Assembly: GCA_038116745.1 (NCBI GenBank)
Contig: JAYODW010000006.1
Location: forward strand, 1-64,000
Direction: 5' to 3'
DNA from: JAYODW01 sp038116745
GTDB lineage: Bacteria; Pseudomonadota; Gammaproteobacteria; Ga0077536
DNA length: 64,000 nucleotides
In this document: positions 27,459 through 36,584 of the stretch, piece after piece
Position numbering within the stretch: the stretch's first letter is position 1
Layout: every line of letters starts with the position of its first letter
The notes under the pieces: generated by a model
Database searches by the model: none
Seen by the model: only the letters and a program-made list of their open reading frames with translations
What the model was told of the DNA's origin: nothing
Made by a program: the position numbers and the translations under genes

Positions 27459-28214
27459 TCAAACGGTCCGAGCCTCATGTATCGCCACAACACCGCCGAG
27501 CAGATTGTGCCAACGCACCGAGTCGAATCCAGCCGCACGGATCATCTCAGCCAGGGCCTCCTGCTTGGGATGGACGCGTATGGACTCTGCCAGATAGCGG
27601 TAGCTGTCAGCGTCGCGCGCAACCCAGCGACCCAGACGGGGCAGTACGCTGAAGGAATAGCGCTCGTAGAATTTCGCGAGAAGCGGAGGTTTGACGGCTG
27701 AAAACTCCAGCACTACCAGGCGCCCGCCAGGTTTCAAAACCCTTCGCAATTCTGACAAGGCCGCCGCTTTGTCGGTCACGTTGCGCAGACCGAAACCTAT
27801 GATCGCCCGATCGAATGCGCGGTCAGAGAAAGGTAGGACTTCGCCGTTTGCCAGCACGAACCGGAGATTGCGCACAATGCCCGCATCGATTGCGCGGTCG
27901 CGTCCGCGTTCGAGCATCTTCGCATTGATGTCGCAACAGCATACGAGACGCGGCTCATGTCGATGCCGCGCTATCAATCTGCTGAGGTCGCCGGTCCCGC
28001 CGGCGAGGTCGAGCACCTGATGTCCGGGGCGGATATCCAGCAAACTGACAGCGTGGCGTTTCCAGAGCCGATGCAGACCAGCGGACATCAGGTCGTTCAT
28101 GATGTCGTAGCGCTCTGCGACGGAATCGAAAACCTCTCTCACACGACGGGTCTTAACCTCTGCTGTGACGCGCTCAAATCCGAACATAGTGCTGGTGTTG
28201 TCATGTTCAGACAC
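27459..28214 (-). CDS. ubiE: Demethylmenaquinone/ubiquinone C-methyltransferase UbiE
   Basis: A SAM-dependent methyltransferase for the C-methylation step of ubiquinone (and menaquinone) synthesis. FDSVAERYDIMNDLMSAGLH is the family signature; VLDLAGGTGDLSRL binds SAM; GFGLRNVTDKAAAL and RVLKPGGRLVVLEFS are further UbiE motifs. The length is 251 aa. First gene of ubiE-ubiJ-ubiB, 80 bases after the DUF971 gene. Confidence 0.97.
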   Translation of the reverse strand: MSEHDNTSTMFGFERVTAEVKTRRVREVFDSVAERYDIMNDLMSAGLHRLWKRHAVSLLDIRPGHQVLDLAGGTGDLSRLIARHRHEPRLVCCCDINAKMLERGRDRAIDAGIVRNLRFVLANGEVLPFSDRAFDRAIIGFGLRNVTDKAAALSELRRVLKPGGRLVVLEFSAVKPPLLAKFYERYSFSVLPRLGRWVARDADSYRYLAESIRVHPKQEALAEMIRAAGFDSVRWHNLLGGVVAIHEARTV

Positions 28215-28294
28215 CAGAGCACCTCATCCGAGCGGCGATGACTGGTTCTCGCAGACCGCCCGACGCCGCCTCGACATAGCAGAAGGCGACCCGC

Positions 28295-28663
28295 TCATGT
28301 CGATGACCCTGACTTGCCACCGTGCCTGGCAACTGCCTCCAGGTAGCGCTGCCAGTGCAGATCGCGGCGCTGACATAGATCGTGGAGGTAATCCCAGCTG
28401 TAGAGCCCGGTATCGTGACCGTCATCAAACGCAAGCTTGATAGCGTAGTTACCGACCGGCTCAATCGTGTTGATATTCACCTGCTCTTTGCCGAGCTGTA
28501 ACACTGCCTGCTCGGGGCTGTGCCCGCGCACTTCGGCTGAGGGTGAGAAAACACGCAGGAACTCGCAGCTGAGCTCGTACGTCTGCCCGTCCGCAAACGT
28601 GATCTCGAGTATCCGCGACTTACGATGTAGTCTCAGATCAGTCGGCACAGAGTTCGTGCTCAC
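28295..28663 (-). CDS. DUF971 family protein (gamma-butyrobetaine hydroxylase-like N-terminal domain)
   Basis: A 122-aa protein beginning with a basic strand (DLRLHRKSRILEITFADG) and containing the conserved NTIEPVGNYAIKLAFDDGHDTGLYSWDYL. The domain also occurs at the N-terminus of gamma-butyrobetaine hydroxylases, but here it stands alone and has no known activity. The GTG start overlaps the hslU stop by 4 bases, so it is translationally coupled to hslVU, a linkage also seen in Pseudomonas. Confidence 0.88.
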   Translation of the reverse strand: MSTNSVPTDLRLHRKSRILEITFADGQTYELSCEFLRVFSPSAEVRGHSPEQAVLQLGKEQVNINTIEPVGNYAIKLAFDDGHDTGLYSWDYLHDLCQRRDLHWQRYLEAVARHGGKSGSST

Positions 28664-29994
28664 AGGATGTACCGCGCCAGATCGGTATCGCCCACCAGCG
28701 CTCCGATATGATTTTCGACGTAATCAGCATCTACGCTTACCCGCTGTTCCTGCAGATCAGGTGCGGTAAAGGACACGGCTTCGAGCAGCTTCTCCATCAC
28801 CGTGTGCAGGCGACGGGCGCCGATATTCTCGCTGCGGTCGTTGATCTCACAGGCGAACTCTGCGAGCCGTCGGATCCCCGCGTCGGTGAACTCCAGTGCT
28901 ACCCCCTCCGTCGCGAGCAGCGCAATGTACTGCCGGCACAATGACGCATCCGGCTCCGTCAGGATGCGTACAAAATCCTCAACCGTCAGCGGCGTAAGCT
29001 CTACCCGGTTGGGAAGACGTCCCTGCAGCTCCGGGATCAGATCGGACGGTTTCGCCACGTGAAAAGCGCCCGAGGCGACGAAAAGAATGTGGTCAGTCTT
29101 GATCATGCCGTGCTTGGTGCTAACCGTGCATCCTTCGACCAGCGGCAGCAGGTCGCGTTGCACGCCCTCACGCGAAACGTCGGGCCCCGTGCTTTCGGAA
29201 CGACGGGCGACCTTGTCGATTTCATCGATAAAAACGATCCCGTGCTGCTCTGCGCTTTCCAGCGCAGCGGCGCGGAGATCATCTTCGTTAATCAGTTTCG
29301 CCGCTTCCTCTTCGACCAGCATTTTGCGCGCGTTCACTATGCGCAGCCGCCTGCTTCGTTTCCGTTCCTGCCCCATGTTCTGAAACATTTTCTGCAGCTG
29401 ACTGGTCATTTCCTCCATCCCGGGCGGCGCCATGATCTCAACGCCAACAGTTGGAGAGGCCACGTCTATATCGATCTCCCTTTCGTCCAGCTTGCCCTCA
29501 CGCAGCATCTTACGAAAGCGCTGCCGCGTCGCGTTCTCATCGTTGCTTTCAGTTTCTCCGAACGTCCTCGGACCGGGCAGCAGCACATCGAGAATACGCT
29601 CCTCAGCCGCATCCTCCGCCTCCTCGCGAACCTCGGCCAGCTGCTCCTCGCGCACCATATTTACCGCCACATCGCACAGGTCGCGGATAATCGATTCGAC
29701 GTCACGCCCGACATAGCCCACCTCAGTGAATTTTGTCGCTTCGACCTTGATGAAAGGCGCATGCGCCAGGCGCGCAAGACGACGGGCAATCTCGGTCTTT
29801 CCAACGCCGGTCGGACCAATCATCAGAATATTTTTAGGCGTGATTTCGGCACGCAGCTCTGGCTCCACCTGTGCTCTACGCCATCGGTTGCGCAGCGCGA
29901 TCGCCACCGCACGCTTCGCATCACCCTGCCCCACGATGTGCTTATCCAGCTGGGCCACTATCTCCTGCGGAGTCAAATCCGGACGATCGCTCAT
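28660..29994 (-). CDS. hslU: ATP-dependent protease ATPase subunit HslU
   Basis: HslU (ClpY) is the AAA+ unfoldase ring of the HslVU protease. Walker A is GPTGVGKTEIARRLA, Walker B FIDEIDKVARR, and the pore loop lies in KVEATKFTEVGYVGRDVE. The inserted I domain spans about residues 110-235. The C-terminal DLARYIL tail inserts into HslV to activate it. The length of 444 aa is normal. The ATG overlaps the hslV stop. Confidence 0.98.
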   Translation of the reverse strand: MSDRPDLTPQEIVAQLDKHIVGQGDAKRAVAIALRNRWRRAQVEPELRAEITPKNILMIGPTGVGKTEIARRLARLAHAPFIKVEATKFTEVGYVGRDVESIIRDLCDVAVNMVREEQLAEVREEAEDAAEERILDVLLPGPRTFGETESNDENATRQRFRKMLREGKLDEREIDIDVASPTVGVEIMAPPGMEEMTSQLQKMFQNMGQERKRSRRLRIVNARKMLVEEEAAKLINEDDLRAAALESAEQHGIVFIDEIDKVARRSESTGPDVSREGVQRDLLPLVEGCTVSTKHGMIKTDHILFVASGAFHVAKPSDLIPELQGRLPNRVELTPLTVEDFVRILTEPDASLCRQYIALLATEGVALEFTDAGIRRLAEFACEINDRSENIGARRLHTVMEKLLEAVSFTAPDLQEQRVSVDADYVENHIGALVGDTDLARYIL

Positions 29995-30572
29995 GCTTCC
30001 CTCTGCACCGGGAGTGTTTCCACGGTGACGTTGTCGTTGGTGTAAACGCAGATCTCGCCGGCAATGGCCAGACTTCTGCGCACGATCTCCTCAGCGCCGA
30101 GGCTGGTTTCCTGGAGCAATGCCCGTGCAGCGGCACGCGCATAGGCGCCTCCGGAACCGATGGCGATGATGTCGTGCTCCGGTTCGATCACGTCTCCGGT
30201 CCCAGAAATGATCAGGGAATGACTTGTGTCAGCAACGGCGAGCATAGCTTCCAAGCGGCGCAGCATACGGTCAGTGCGCCAGTCCTTTGCCAGCTCTACC
30301 GCTGCGCGAAGCAGATTGCCGCGATATTCCTCAAGTTTGCTTTCGAAGCGTTCAAAAAGCGTGAACGCGTCTGCGGTGCCACCGGCAAAGCCAGCGATGA
30401 TGCTGTCGCGATAAAGTCTGCGGATCTTGCGCGCGTTTCCCTTAAGGACAGTGTCACCCATGGAGACCTGCCCGTCGCCACCAATGACGACCTCATTGGC
30501 TCTGCGCACGGACAGTATGGTGGTGGCATGAAGCACTACCCTGCACCCGCTGGAAAAGCGCGGATTGTACAC
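29991..30572 (-). CDS. hslV: ATP-dependent protease proteolytic subunit HslV
   Basis: HslV is the threonine-protease chamber of HslVU. The core matches the family: VVIGGDGQVSMGDTVLKGNARK, AGFAGGTADAFTLFERFE, ELAKDWRTDR and GSGGAYARAAARALL. The catalytic Thr is in HATTILSV and is preceded by up to 16 residues. E. coli begins MTTI, but HATTI-type N-terminal extensions are also known. The GTG at 30572 has AAGGGG seven bases upstream; GTG 30536 would give MLHATTIL. Processing of the extension would be needed to expose Thr. Confidence 0.95.
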   Translation of the reverse strand: MYNPRFSSGCRVVLHATTILSVRRANEVVIGGDGQVSMGDTVLKGNARKIRRLYRDSIIAGFAGGTADAFTLFERFESKLEEYRGNLLRAAVELAKDWRTDRMLRRLEAMLAVADTSHSLIISGTGDVIEPEHDIIAIGSGGAYARAAARALLQETSLGAEEIVRRSLAIAGEICVYTNDNVTVETLPVQREA

Positions 30573-30706
30573 GATGGCGCCCCTTATCCCGGCCGCTGCA
30601 ACCTTGGCGACGCCGCTTACACCGGCTGTGGATAGACCACATTCAGCCCAGTTCGCCCCCCACTGCAGTCCTGCCTGGAGGAGCTCGCCCGGACTGCCGC
30701 GTCGGC

Positions 30707-31603
30707 TCAGCTGCGTTTTTTCCTGGCGCGGGGGTGTGCCTTGTCGTACACCTGAGACAGATGCTGGAAATCAAGGTGGGTGTAGATCTGAGTCGTCGAA
30801 ATATTCTCGTGACCCAGAAGTTCCTGCACCGCACGTAGATCGCCCGAAGACTCGAGCAGATGACTGGCAAACGAATGGCGCAGCATATGCGGGTGGACTG
30901 CGGTACCAAGGCCCTGCCTGCGAGTCCAGCGCCGCAGACGCTGCTGCACACTGCGGGTTGTCAGGCGCTTACCGGTGCGCGACAAAAAGACCGCCGCCGC
31001 ACTGTCCTGCGATTCAAACTGCACCCGAACGCGCAGCCACTTGAGTACAGCCTCCTTGGCGAAGCGACCGACAGGCACGACGCGCTGCTTACGGCCTTTG
31101 CCCATGACCCGTGCCTCACCTGAAACCAGGTCGAGATCAGCGAGATCCATCGACACCAGCTCGGAGACCCGCAGCCCGCTGGAGTAGAGCAGTTCCCACA
31201 TCGCGTGATCGCGCAGGGTCAGTGGTTCATCGTCGTCAGATTTCAGCAGACTGCTCATCGCGTCAACATCCAGCGCGCGCGGCAAGCGTCTCTCTGATCT
31301 CGGTGCGCTGATCCCCTCCGCGGGATTTCCTTCCAGGTGACCACGCCGAAGCGCGTAGCGGAAAAACGTCCTCAATGCGGAGAGCTGTCGCGCGATCGAG
31401 CGACCGCCGACCCCAGCGCGGTGGCGCTCCGCAACGAAACGCCGCACTACGGCCGGCTCAAGAGCGGTCCATTCTGCAACGTGGTGTTGAGAGGCGAATT
31501 CGGCAAAGGCCGTCAGGTCGCGCCCGTAAGCAGCGCGGGTGTGCTCTGAGCGATCCTGGAGCGTGCGCAGAAAGTCCTCGATGTGCGCCCGCATCCAGAT
31601 CAT
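30707..31603 (-). CDS. xerC: Tyrosine recombinase XerC
   Basis: XerC acts with XerD at dif to resolve chromosome dimers. A SAM-like N-terminal domain (about residues 5-90) precedes the catalytic domain. The catalytic set is complete: Arg145 (SSGLRVSEL), Lys169 (GKGRK), His239 and Arg242 (HPHMLRHSFASHLL), His265 (LLGHENISTTQIYTHLD) and Tyr274. The length is 298 aa. The context dapF-DUF484-xerC is that of E. coli and Pseudomonas xerC and separates it from phage integrases. Confidence 0.96.
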   Translation of the reverse strand: MIWMRAHIEDFLRTLQDRSEHTRAAYGRDLTAFAEFASQHHVAEWTALEPAVVRRFVAERHRAGVGGRSIARQLSALRTFFRYALRRGHLEGNPAEGISAPRSERRLPRALDVDAMSSLLKSDDDEPLTLRDHAMWELLYSSGLRVSELVSMDLADLDLVSGEARVMGKGRKQRVVPVGRFAKEAVLKWLRVRVQFESQDSAAAVFLSRTGKRLTTRSVQQRLRRWTRRQGLGTAVHPHMLRHSFASHLLESSGDLRAVQELLGHENISTTQIYTHLDFQHLSQVYDKAHPRARKKRS

Positions 31604-31632
31604 GAGTATCTAGTCTCGAAGAAGCGACGGGT

Positions 31633-32337
31633 TCACGTGAGCCGCTTTACCCAGGGACTGACAATCAGCACGAGAACCTCTGTCAGGAAATCAAGAAATT
31701 CGGTGCCCATCTCGGACCGGTACCGCTCGGCCTGGCGACTCGCGATCGCAAAAATACCCGTCCACTGAGCGCCGGAGAGCGGCATTAGCACCGCCGATGC
31801 CGCAGCCTGCTCAGCACCGAACAGCACTTCATGCTGCGCAGCCTGTACAGCACCACAGTAAGCCTTGCCGCTTTCCAGCAGTCTCGCGAACGGCTGCCGA
31901 GCCGCAGCGTCATCCCCTTCAAACCGCATGATCGGACCCGTGTCTGTGATGGAGGCGCTGGCGAAAATCAGAACGCGAGCGTCATCTGCGCCGAAATCTT
32001 CGCGCAGCCGCTGCACCAGAACATCGCCCACGGCGGGCAGACCGACAGCATTGAGCATCGCCAGAGAGAGCACCTGAATCCTCCGATTGAGTTGCTCGTT
32101 AGTCCGCGCATGACCCATCAGCGCATCGAGGCGTTTGTGCAGCGTACGATTCTCTTCACGCAGAAGATGCACCTGACGCTCCACCAGGGACACTGCCTGA
32201 CCGCTGTCATGCGACAGCACCAAGTCCTTTAGCAGTTCGGGATGCCGGTCAAGAAAATCGGGGCGCGCACGCAGAAAGGCGGCTATTTCCAGCTCCTGGT
32301 CCGATGTCGCGCTGTCCGGGCTACCTGCCGTTGTCAT
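31633..32337 (-). CDS. DUF484 family (GAF-like) protein
   Basis: About 234 residues. The N-terminus (FLRARPDFLDRHPELLKDL) is the DUF484 signature; a helical linker (about 45-90) and a GAF-like domain (about 95-225) follow. The ATG at 32337 overlaps the dapF stop (ATGA); a longer frame from 32385 would intrude 52 bases into dapF. DUF484 sits between dapF and xerC in most gammaproteobacteria, but its function is unknown. Confidence 0.9.
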   Translation of the reverse strand: MTTAGSPDSATSDQELEIAAFLRARPDFLDRHPELLKDLVLSHDSGQAVSLVERQVHLLREENRTLHKRLDALMGHARTNEQLNRRIQVLSLAMLNAVGLPAVGDVLVQRLREDFGADDARVLIFASASITDTGPIMRFEGDDAAARQPFARLLESGKAYCGAVQAAQHEVLFGAEQAAASAVLMPLSGAQWTGIFAIASRQAERYRSEMGTEFLDFLTEVLVLIVSPWVKRLT

Positions 32338-33170
32338 AAGTACACTTTTCCTTCGAACACAAATTCTGTTGGGCCGGTCATCCACACGGCGTCATTCTCC
32401 CGACCGCCCCATTCAATAAACAGATCTCCGCCCGGCAATTGCACCCTGACGCGACCGCTGAGTCGCCCCCAGCGCCTGCCGATCACCACCGCTGCGCACG
32501 CACCGGTACCGCAGGCGGGCGTCTCGCCGACACCGCGCTCGAAGACGCGCAGTCGAATGTCGTCGTCACCCAGGATCTGCATAAACCCGACGTTGACGCC
32601 CCGCGGATAACGTCCGGTTGCCTGAAAGGCGGCACCTTTGACAGGAACGTCGACCGCGCTGCTGTCCGGGACTTCGATGACAGCATGGGGATTGCCCATC
32701 GATACAGCCCCGAATTCAACTTCCCCGTCAGCTGTCGGAACGCTGTAGCTATCCTGTGGGCGCGATTCGTTCAGTGGGATCAACTCAGGCTCGAATACCG
32801 GCGCCCCCATATCCACTTTGACCGCTGAGTCACCCGTGAGAAACAGGGTGAATAACCGGCTATCAATCTCGACCGTCAGTTGTTCACCGGCAACCTCGCC
32901 GCGACGGGCGAGCAGACGGGCCACGCAGCGGATGCCGTTACCGCAGTGCTCCGCAGGCGACCCATCAGAATTCACAACCCGGTACCGGGCGAGGGCTTCC
33001 GCACTGTCGGGCCGCTCCAGGAAAAGAATCTGATCGCATCCCACCCCGTAGCGCCGGTCAGCCAGTTTCTGCAGTGCAGCAGGACCCAGAGCGAAATCAC
33101 GGGCCCGCTGGTCGATGATCACGAAATCGTTGCCGAGTCCGTGCATTTTGCAGAACGGGATCGCGCTCAC
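32334..33170 (-). CDS. dapF: Diaminopimelate epimerase
   Basis: It converts LL- to meso-diaminopimelate for peptidoglycan and lysine. KMHGLGNDFVIID opens the protein. The two catalytic cysteines are in EHCGNGIRC and PACGTGACAA, the segment MGNPHAVIEV is conserved, and the length of 278 aa is normal. It begins 3 bases after the mscS-like gene and is coupled to DUF484. Confidence 0.98.
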   Translation of the reverse strand: MSAIPFCKMHGLGNDFVIIDQRARDFALGPAALQKLADRRYGVGCDQILFLERPDSAEALARYRVVNSDGSPAEHCGNGIRCVARLLARRGEVAGEQLTVEIDSRLFTLFLTGDSAVKVDMGAPVFEPELIPLNESRPQDSYSVPTADGEVEFGAVSMGNPHAVIEVPDSSAVDVPVKGAAFQATGRYPRGVNVGFMQILGDDDIRLRVFERGVGETPACGTGACAAVVIGRRWGRLSGRVRVQLPGGDLFIEWGGRENDAVWMTGPTEFVFEGKVYL

Positions 33171-33173
33171 CAG

Positions 33174-34283
33174 CTACAACTCAGGAGCCGCCAGCCCGGC
33201 ATGCTCAGGCGTACTGGCCAGATGGACCGTCGTGGTGGGGAAAGCACACTGCGCGCCGTGCGCTTCGACGATATCGATAATTCGCAGGAGCACATCCTGT
33301 TTGATCTCGTGAAACCTCACCCATTCGGTTGTGTGGGTGAACGCATATACAAAAAAATCGAGCGAGCACGCCGCGAAAGCGTTGAAGTTAACGATCAGCG
33401 TGCGCTGCGTATCGATCTCAGGGTGCTGGCGGAGCATGTCCCGCACAGCTTCCACGATGCCTTCCATGTGCGCGACATCGTCGTAACGAATGCCGATGGT
33501 TTCGTAAATCCGCCGATTCGTCATGCGAGACGGGTTTTCCACCACAATCTGGGTGAACAGAGAATTCGGGATGTACAGCGGGCGCTGGTCAAAAGTCCTG
33601 ATCCGAGTCAGTCGCCATCCAATATGCTCCACGGTTCCTTCGATATCGCGGTCAGGCGAGCGGACCCAGTCACCGACGCTGAAAGGCCGGTCGAGGTACA
33701 CCATGAGTCCCCCGAAAAAGTTAGCCAGCAGGTCCTTAGCCGCAAAACCAACCGCAATACCGCCGACACCACCAAAGGCGAGAATGCCGGAAATGCTGTA
33801 CCCAAGGGTCTGCAGAATGACCAGCCCGGCGGTAATCAGGACAGACAGTCGCAGCAGTTTGGCGACAGCGTCCGCAGTTGTGCGATCAATGCTACGACCT
33901 TCTTCGGCGTGATATTCCAGGTAGGACTGCTCCCCGCGCTTGATGAAGCGCACCAGAAACCACGCAATCAGCACGATTACGCCGACGTCGCGGACGGGCT
34001 CAACGAAAGCGAAGATGGCAGCGTCGTTGCCCGGCTTCGCCAGGGTGATCGCGTAGCTCAGACCAAGCAGCCAGACGCCGCCGCGTACGGGAGCTTTGAG
34101 AGCATCGACAAACGCGTCGTCCCAGTAATTCCGGGTCTTTCTGAACTGCTCATAAATCTTGTGAAGCAATCTTCGGAGCAGCAGATCAAGCGTCGCGGTC
34201 ACCAGCACCACGATGAACATATGCAGCACCCACGGATCAGTGCGCAAAACTCTGAGGATGCCGGTGGTCAGGGATTCAAACAT
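33174..34283 (-). CDS. MscS-family mechanosensitive channel
   Basis: A 369-aa inner-membrane protein with four to five hydrophobic segments in the first 190 residues. The MscS pore helix and beta domain follow: LAFGGVGGIAVGFAAKDLLANFFGG, then PFSVGDWV, GTVEHIGWRLTRIRTFD and the upper beta domain IPNSLF. The C-terminal alpha/beta domain covers about residues 275-345. It likely releases solutes on hypo-osmotic shock. It precedes dapF by 3 bases, so it may be cotranscribed with dapF-DUF484-xerC. Confidence 0.9.
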   Translation of the reverse strand: MFESLTTGILRVLRTDPWVLHMFIVVLVTATLDLLLRRLLHKIYEQFRKTRNYWDDAFVDALKAPVRGGVWLLGLSYAITLAKPGNDAAIFAFVEPVRDVGVIVLIAWFLVRFIKRGEQSYLEYHAEEGRSIDRTTADAVAKLLRLSVLITAGLVILQTLGYSISGILAFGGVGGIAVGFAAKDLLANFFGGLMVYLDRPFSVGDWVRSPDRDIEGTVEHIGWRLTRIRTFDQRPLYIPNSLFTQIVVENPSRMTNRRIYETIGIRYDDVAHMEGIVEAVRDMLRQHPEIDTQRTLIVNFNAFAACSLDFFVYAFTHTTEWVRFHEIKQDVLLRIIDIVEAHGAQCAFPTTTVHLASTPEHAGLAAPEL

Positions 34284-34345
34284 GTCTGTCGTTCAGAAAA
34301 TCAGCATGGTCACAGCGACGAGCCGGAACTGCGCGCTACCGGGCA

Positions 34346-35314
34346 TCAGTATATCGGCTCAACGCTGAAGCCGGATTTTTCGAGCAGGCTCAGAAGCCCT
34401 TGGGGGCCCGGCAGATGCAGTGCCCCGACTGCGACCATCAGGCGCTGCTCGGCCAGACGTGGCTGCAGCCGCGACAACATGCGCAGGTTGCGCTGGTTGA
34501 TAAGTGCGTCAAAAAAATCCTGTTTCGTTACATCGACATGGCGCGTAGACAGCGCCGCAAGACCAGCAAGATCACGCTCACCGTAGAGCCGCACAATCTC
34601 GTCGAGCTCCTGCTGCAGCTGCGCGTAATGACAAACCGCCTCCCGCAGCAGAGCGCGCTGCTCGAACGGGGACAGCTGGTCGAAAATCCCAACCTGCTCT
34701 TCTACCGACTCCAGCCCGATAATCGGCTTTCCTGCCGACTGCGCGTGCTGCATCAGCATAAGATCCATGGGCAAGCCGCTGAGCCCGGGGGGTTGGCTGA
34801 GAACCAGAGATGCCGCCCAGAGCTTCATTGTCGACACGGCTGAATCCGGCAGACCATAGCCCGCAGTCAGGGCCAGCAGCCGTTCGTAAAGCGCGGGCTC
34901 CACGTAGCTGCTGAGGGACTCACCGGCTGGCAGCTGCATAGCCGACTGCAGCTTCGCAAACGCCGCCGCATCCATCACCACCTCCATGGCAAAGGCGTCG
35001 ACCTCCGCCAGGGCTGCGATCCCGTGGCGCTCCACCGTGTCGGTCTCCGGTCCACCGGCATGCATGGTGCCCAGGAGATAACTGATACTGCCTTCCGCGC
35101 TTTTCACCCGCCAGAGCAGTCCTCTGGGATGCGCAATGGGCCCGAAATCAAAGCTCGAGTCGCTCTCAGCCAGCGGCTCACAGTCCAGTCCCGCGACCGT
35201 CGAGGGAACCACAGCCCATAGCGCTGCCACGAACAACAGAAACGCACACCACCAGCGGCCGGTCCGCCGGCCCGCTGTCACCCCACAACAAGAACGAATG
35301 CTGTCAGCCCACAT
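34346..35314 (-). CDS. TraB/GumN family protein
   Basis: A 322-aa exported protein with an N-terminal hydrophobic signal (about residues 21-41). TraB/GumN marks are SYLLGTMHAGGPE, an acidic AMEVVMD strand, GLESVEEQ, and the C-terminal VAVGALHLPGPQGLLSLLEKSG. The family resembles Tiki-type proteases and has conserved GxxH and Glu residues, but its bacterial function is not established. It lies between nagZ and the MscS-like gene on the same strand. Confidence 0.85.
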   Translation of the reverse strand: MWADSIRSCCGVTAGRRTGRWWCAFLLFVAALWAVVPSTVAGLDCEPLAESDSSFDFGPIAHPRGLLWRVKSAEGSISYLLGTMHAGGPETDTVERHGIAALAEVDAFAMEVVMDAAAFAKLQSAMQLPAGESLSSYVEPALYERLLALTAGYGLPDSAVSTMKLWAASLVLSQPPGLSGLPMDLMLMQHAQSAGKPIIGLESVEEQVGIFDQLSPFEQRALLREAVCHYAQLQQELDEIVRLYGERDLAGLAALSTRHVDVTKQDFFDALINQRNLRMLSRLQPRLAEQRLMVAVGALHLPGPQGLLSLLEKSGFSVEPIY

Positions 35315-35388
35315 GGATCGCAGCTCCCGCCTCGCGGCTAATCTGGCGTCCGCTTATCACAGCGCTCAGCGCGGTTGTGCTCATCCTG

Positions 35389-36453
35389 TCAGCCGAGCAG
35401 ATTGTCATCTCGGAGCGCTAGCTCTGGGGCTGGGTTGAGGGCTGCGATCCGCTCAACGGTCGCTCGCCAGCGTTCTCCGCTGACGAGTGCCGGAAAATCA
35501 GGCGTCGGTCCTCGGGCACGCATACGCAGCAACCGGGCCTGCGTGCCGGGGAACGGGGTGTTTGCATCCAGGGTGTCCAGGATCTCGACCACACCCTCGC
35601 GGTGGTTACAGACCAACAGGACATCGCAGCCGGCAGTCAGCGCGAGCTGGGCGCGCTCGGTAAATCCACCGACACCTTCGGCGCCGACCATGCTCAGATC
35701 ATCACTGAACACAGCACCCTCAAAGCCCATCTCGCGACGCAGGATCCCTCTGATCCAGCGGCTTGAGTAACCCGCAGCAGCTGCATCAACCGCGGGATAG
35801 ACCACGTGCGCCATCATCAGGCCCTCAATGTTCTGCCCGACCAGCGCGCGAAAGGGCAGAAGGTCTGACCGATCCAGATCAAACCACTCGCGCTCGTCCA
35901 CCGGTAGCGCGAGATGAGAGTCAGCCGCTACCGTTCCATGCCCCGGAAAATGCTTGCCGACCGCCGCCATTCCCGCGCTGTGCAGGCCTTCCCGATAGGC
36001 GCGCGCCAGACGCGCGACCTTGGAAGGATCGCGGTGAAATGCGCGATCGCCGATCACCGTGCTTCGCTGCGTACGGAGGTCGAGTACTGGTGCAAAGCTG
36101 AAATCCACACCGGCGCGACGCAGCTCAATCGCCATCAGCCACGCGCAATCCGTTGCCAGGACCAGGCCAGCCTGTTCATCCATGTCATAGGTCAGGCCCA
36201 ATGCGCCGAGGGCAGGCAGTTCCACGAATCCGTTCCTGAAGCGCTGAACCCGTCCGCCTTCCTGATCCACAGCAATCAACAAAGCGGGTTCGCGCACCGC
36301 CCGGATAGTCCGCGTCAACTCGCACAGCTGATCGCAGTCCACATAATTACGGGCGAACAGGATGACTCCACAGATCAGCGGATGCGACAGCAGCTCCCGC
36401 TCTGCGCTGGTCAGCACCGGTCCTTCCAAATCAATCATCAGGGGTCCCAGCAC
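35389..36453 (-). CDS. nagZ: Beta-N-acetylhexosaminidase NagZ (GH3)
   Basis: NagZ is a cytoplasmic GH3 enzyme that removes GlcNAc from GlcNAc-anhydroMurNAc(-peptides) during cell-wall recycling. Visible are AVDQEGGRVQRF, KHFPGHGTVAADSHLALP (substrate Lys-His and the flexible His loop) and the nucleophile Asp in GAVFSDDLSM. There is no signal peptide. The length of 354 aa fits single-domain NagZ. The start is a GTG. It lies downstream of the peptide-transporter and YkuD genes, which suggests a shared role in murein recycling. Confidence 0.95.
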   Translation of the reverse strand: MLGPLMIDLEGPVLTSAERELLSHPLICGVILFARNYVDCDQLCELTRTIRAVREPALLIAVDQEGGRVQRFRNGFVELPALGALGLTYDMDEQAGLVLATDCAWLMAIELRRAGVDFSFAPVLDLRTQRSTVIGDRAFHRDPSKVARLARAYREGLHSAGMAAVGKHFPGHGTVAADSHLALPVDEREWFDLDRSDLLPFRALVGQNIEGLMMAHVVYPAVDAAAAGYSSRWIRGILRREMGFEGAVFSDDLSMVGAEGVGGFTERAQLALTAGCDVLLVCNHREGVVEILDTLDANTPFPGTQARLLRMRARGPTPDFPALVSGERWRATVERIAALNPAPELALRDDNLLG

Positions 36454-36584
36454 GCGGCCCTCCTTAATCGTTCATGTGAATCTGCGATTGGTCGTCCCGC
36501 ACCTACCGCAACACGAGGCATAGCGGCGGTTCCGAAACGTGATACTGGCGCTCTGGGTTGGGGCACGGTTCTCGCTCACCCTGG

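Noticed and set aside
29059..30045. A 328-codon plus-strand frame over hslU
   Set aside because: Antisense shadow of hslU/hslV, no domain.
32880..34586. A 568-codon open frame on the plus strand
   Set aside because: It lies antisense to dapF and the MscS-like gene, both with clear family motifs. Its translation is low in hydrophobic pattern and shows no domain. A by-product of GC-rich codon use.
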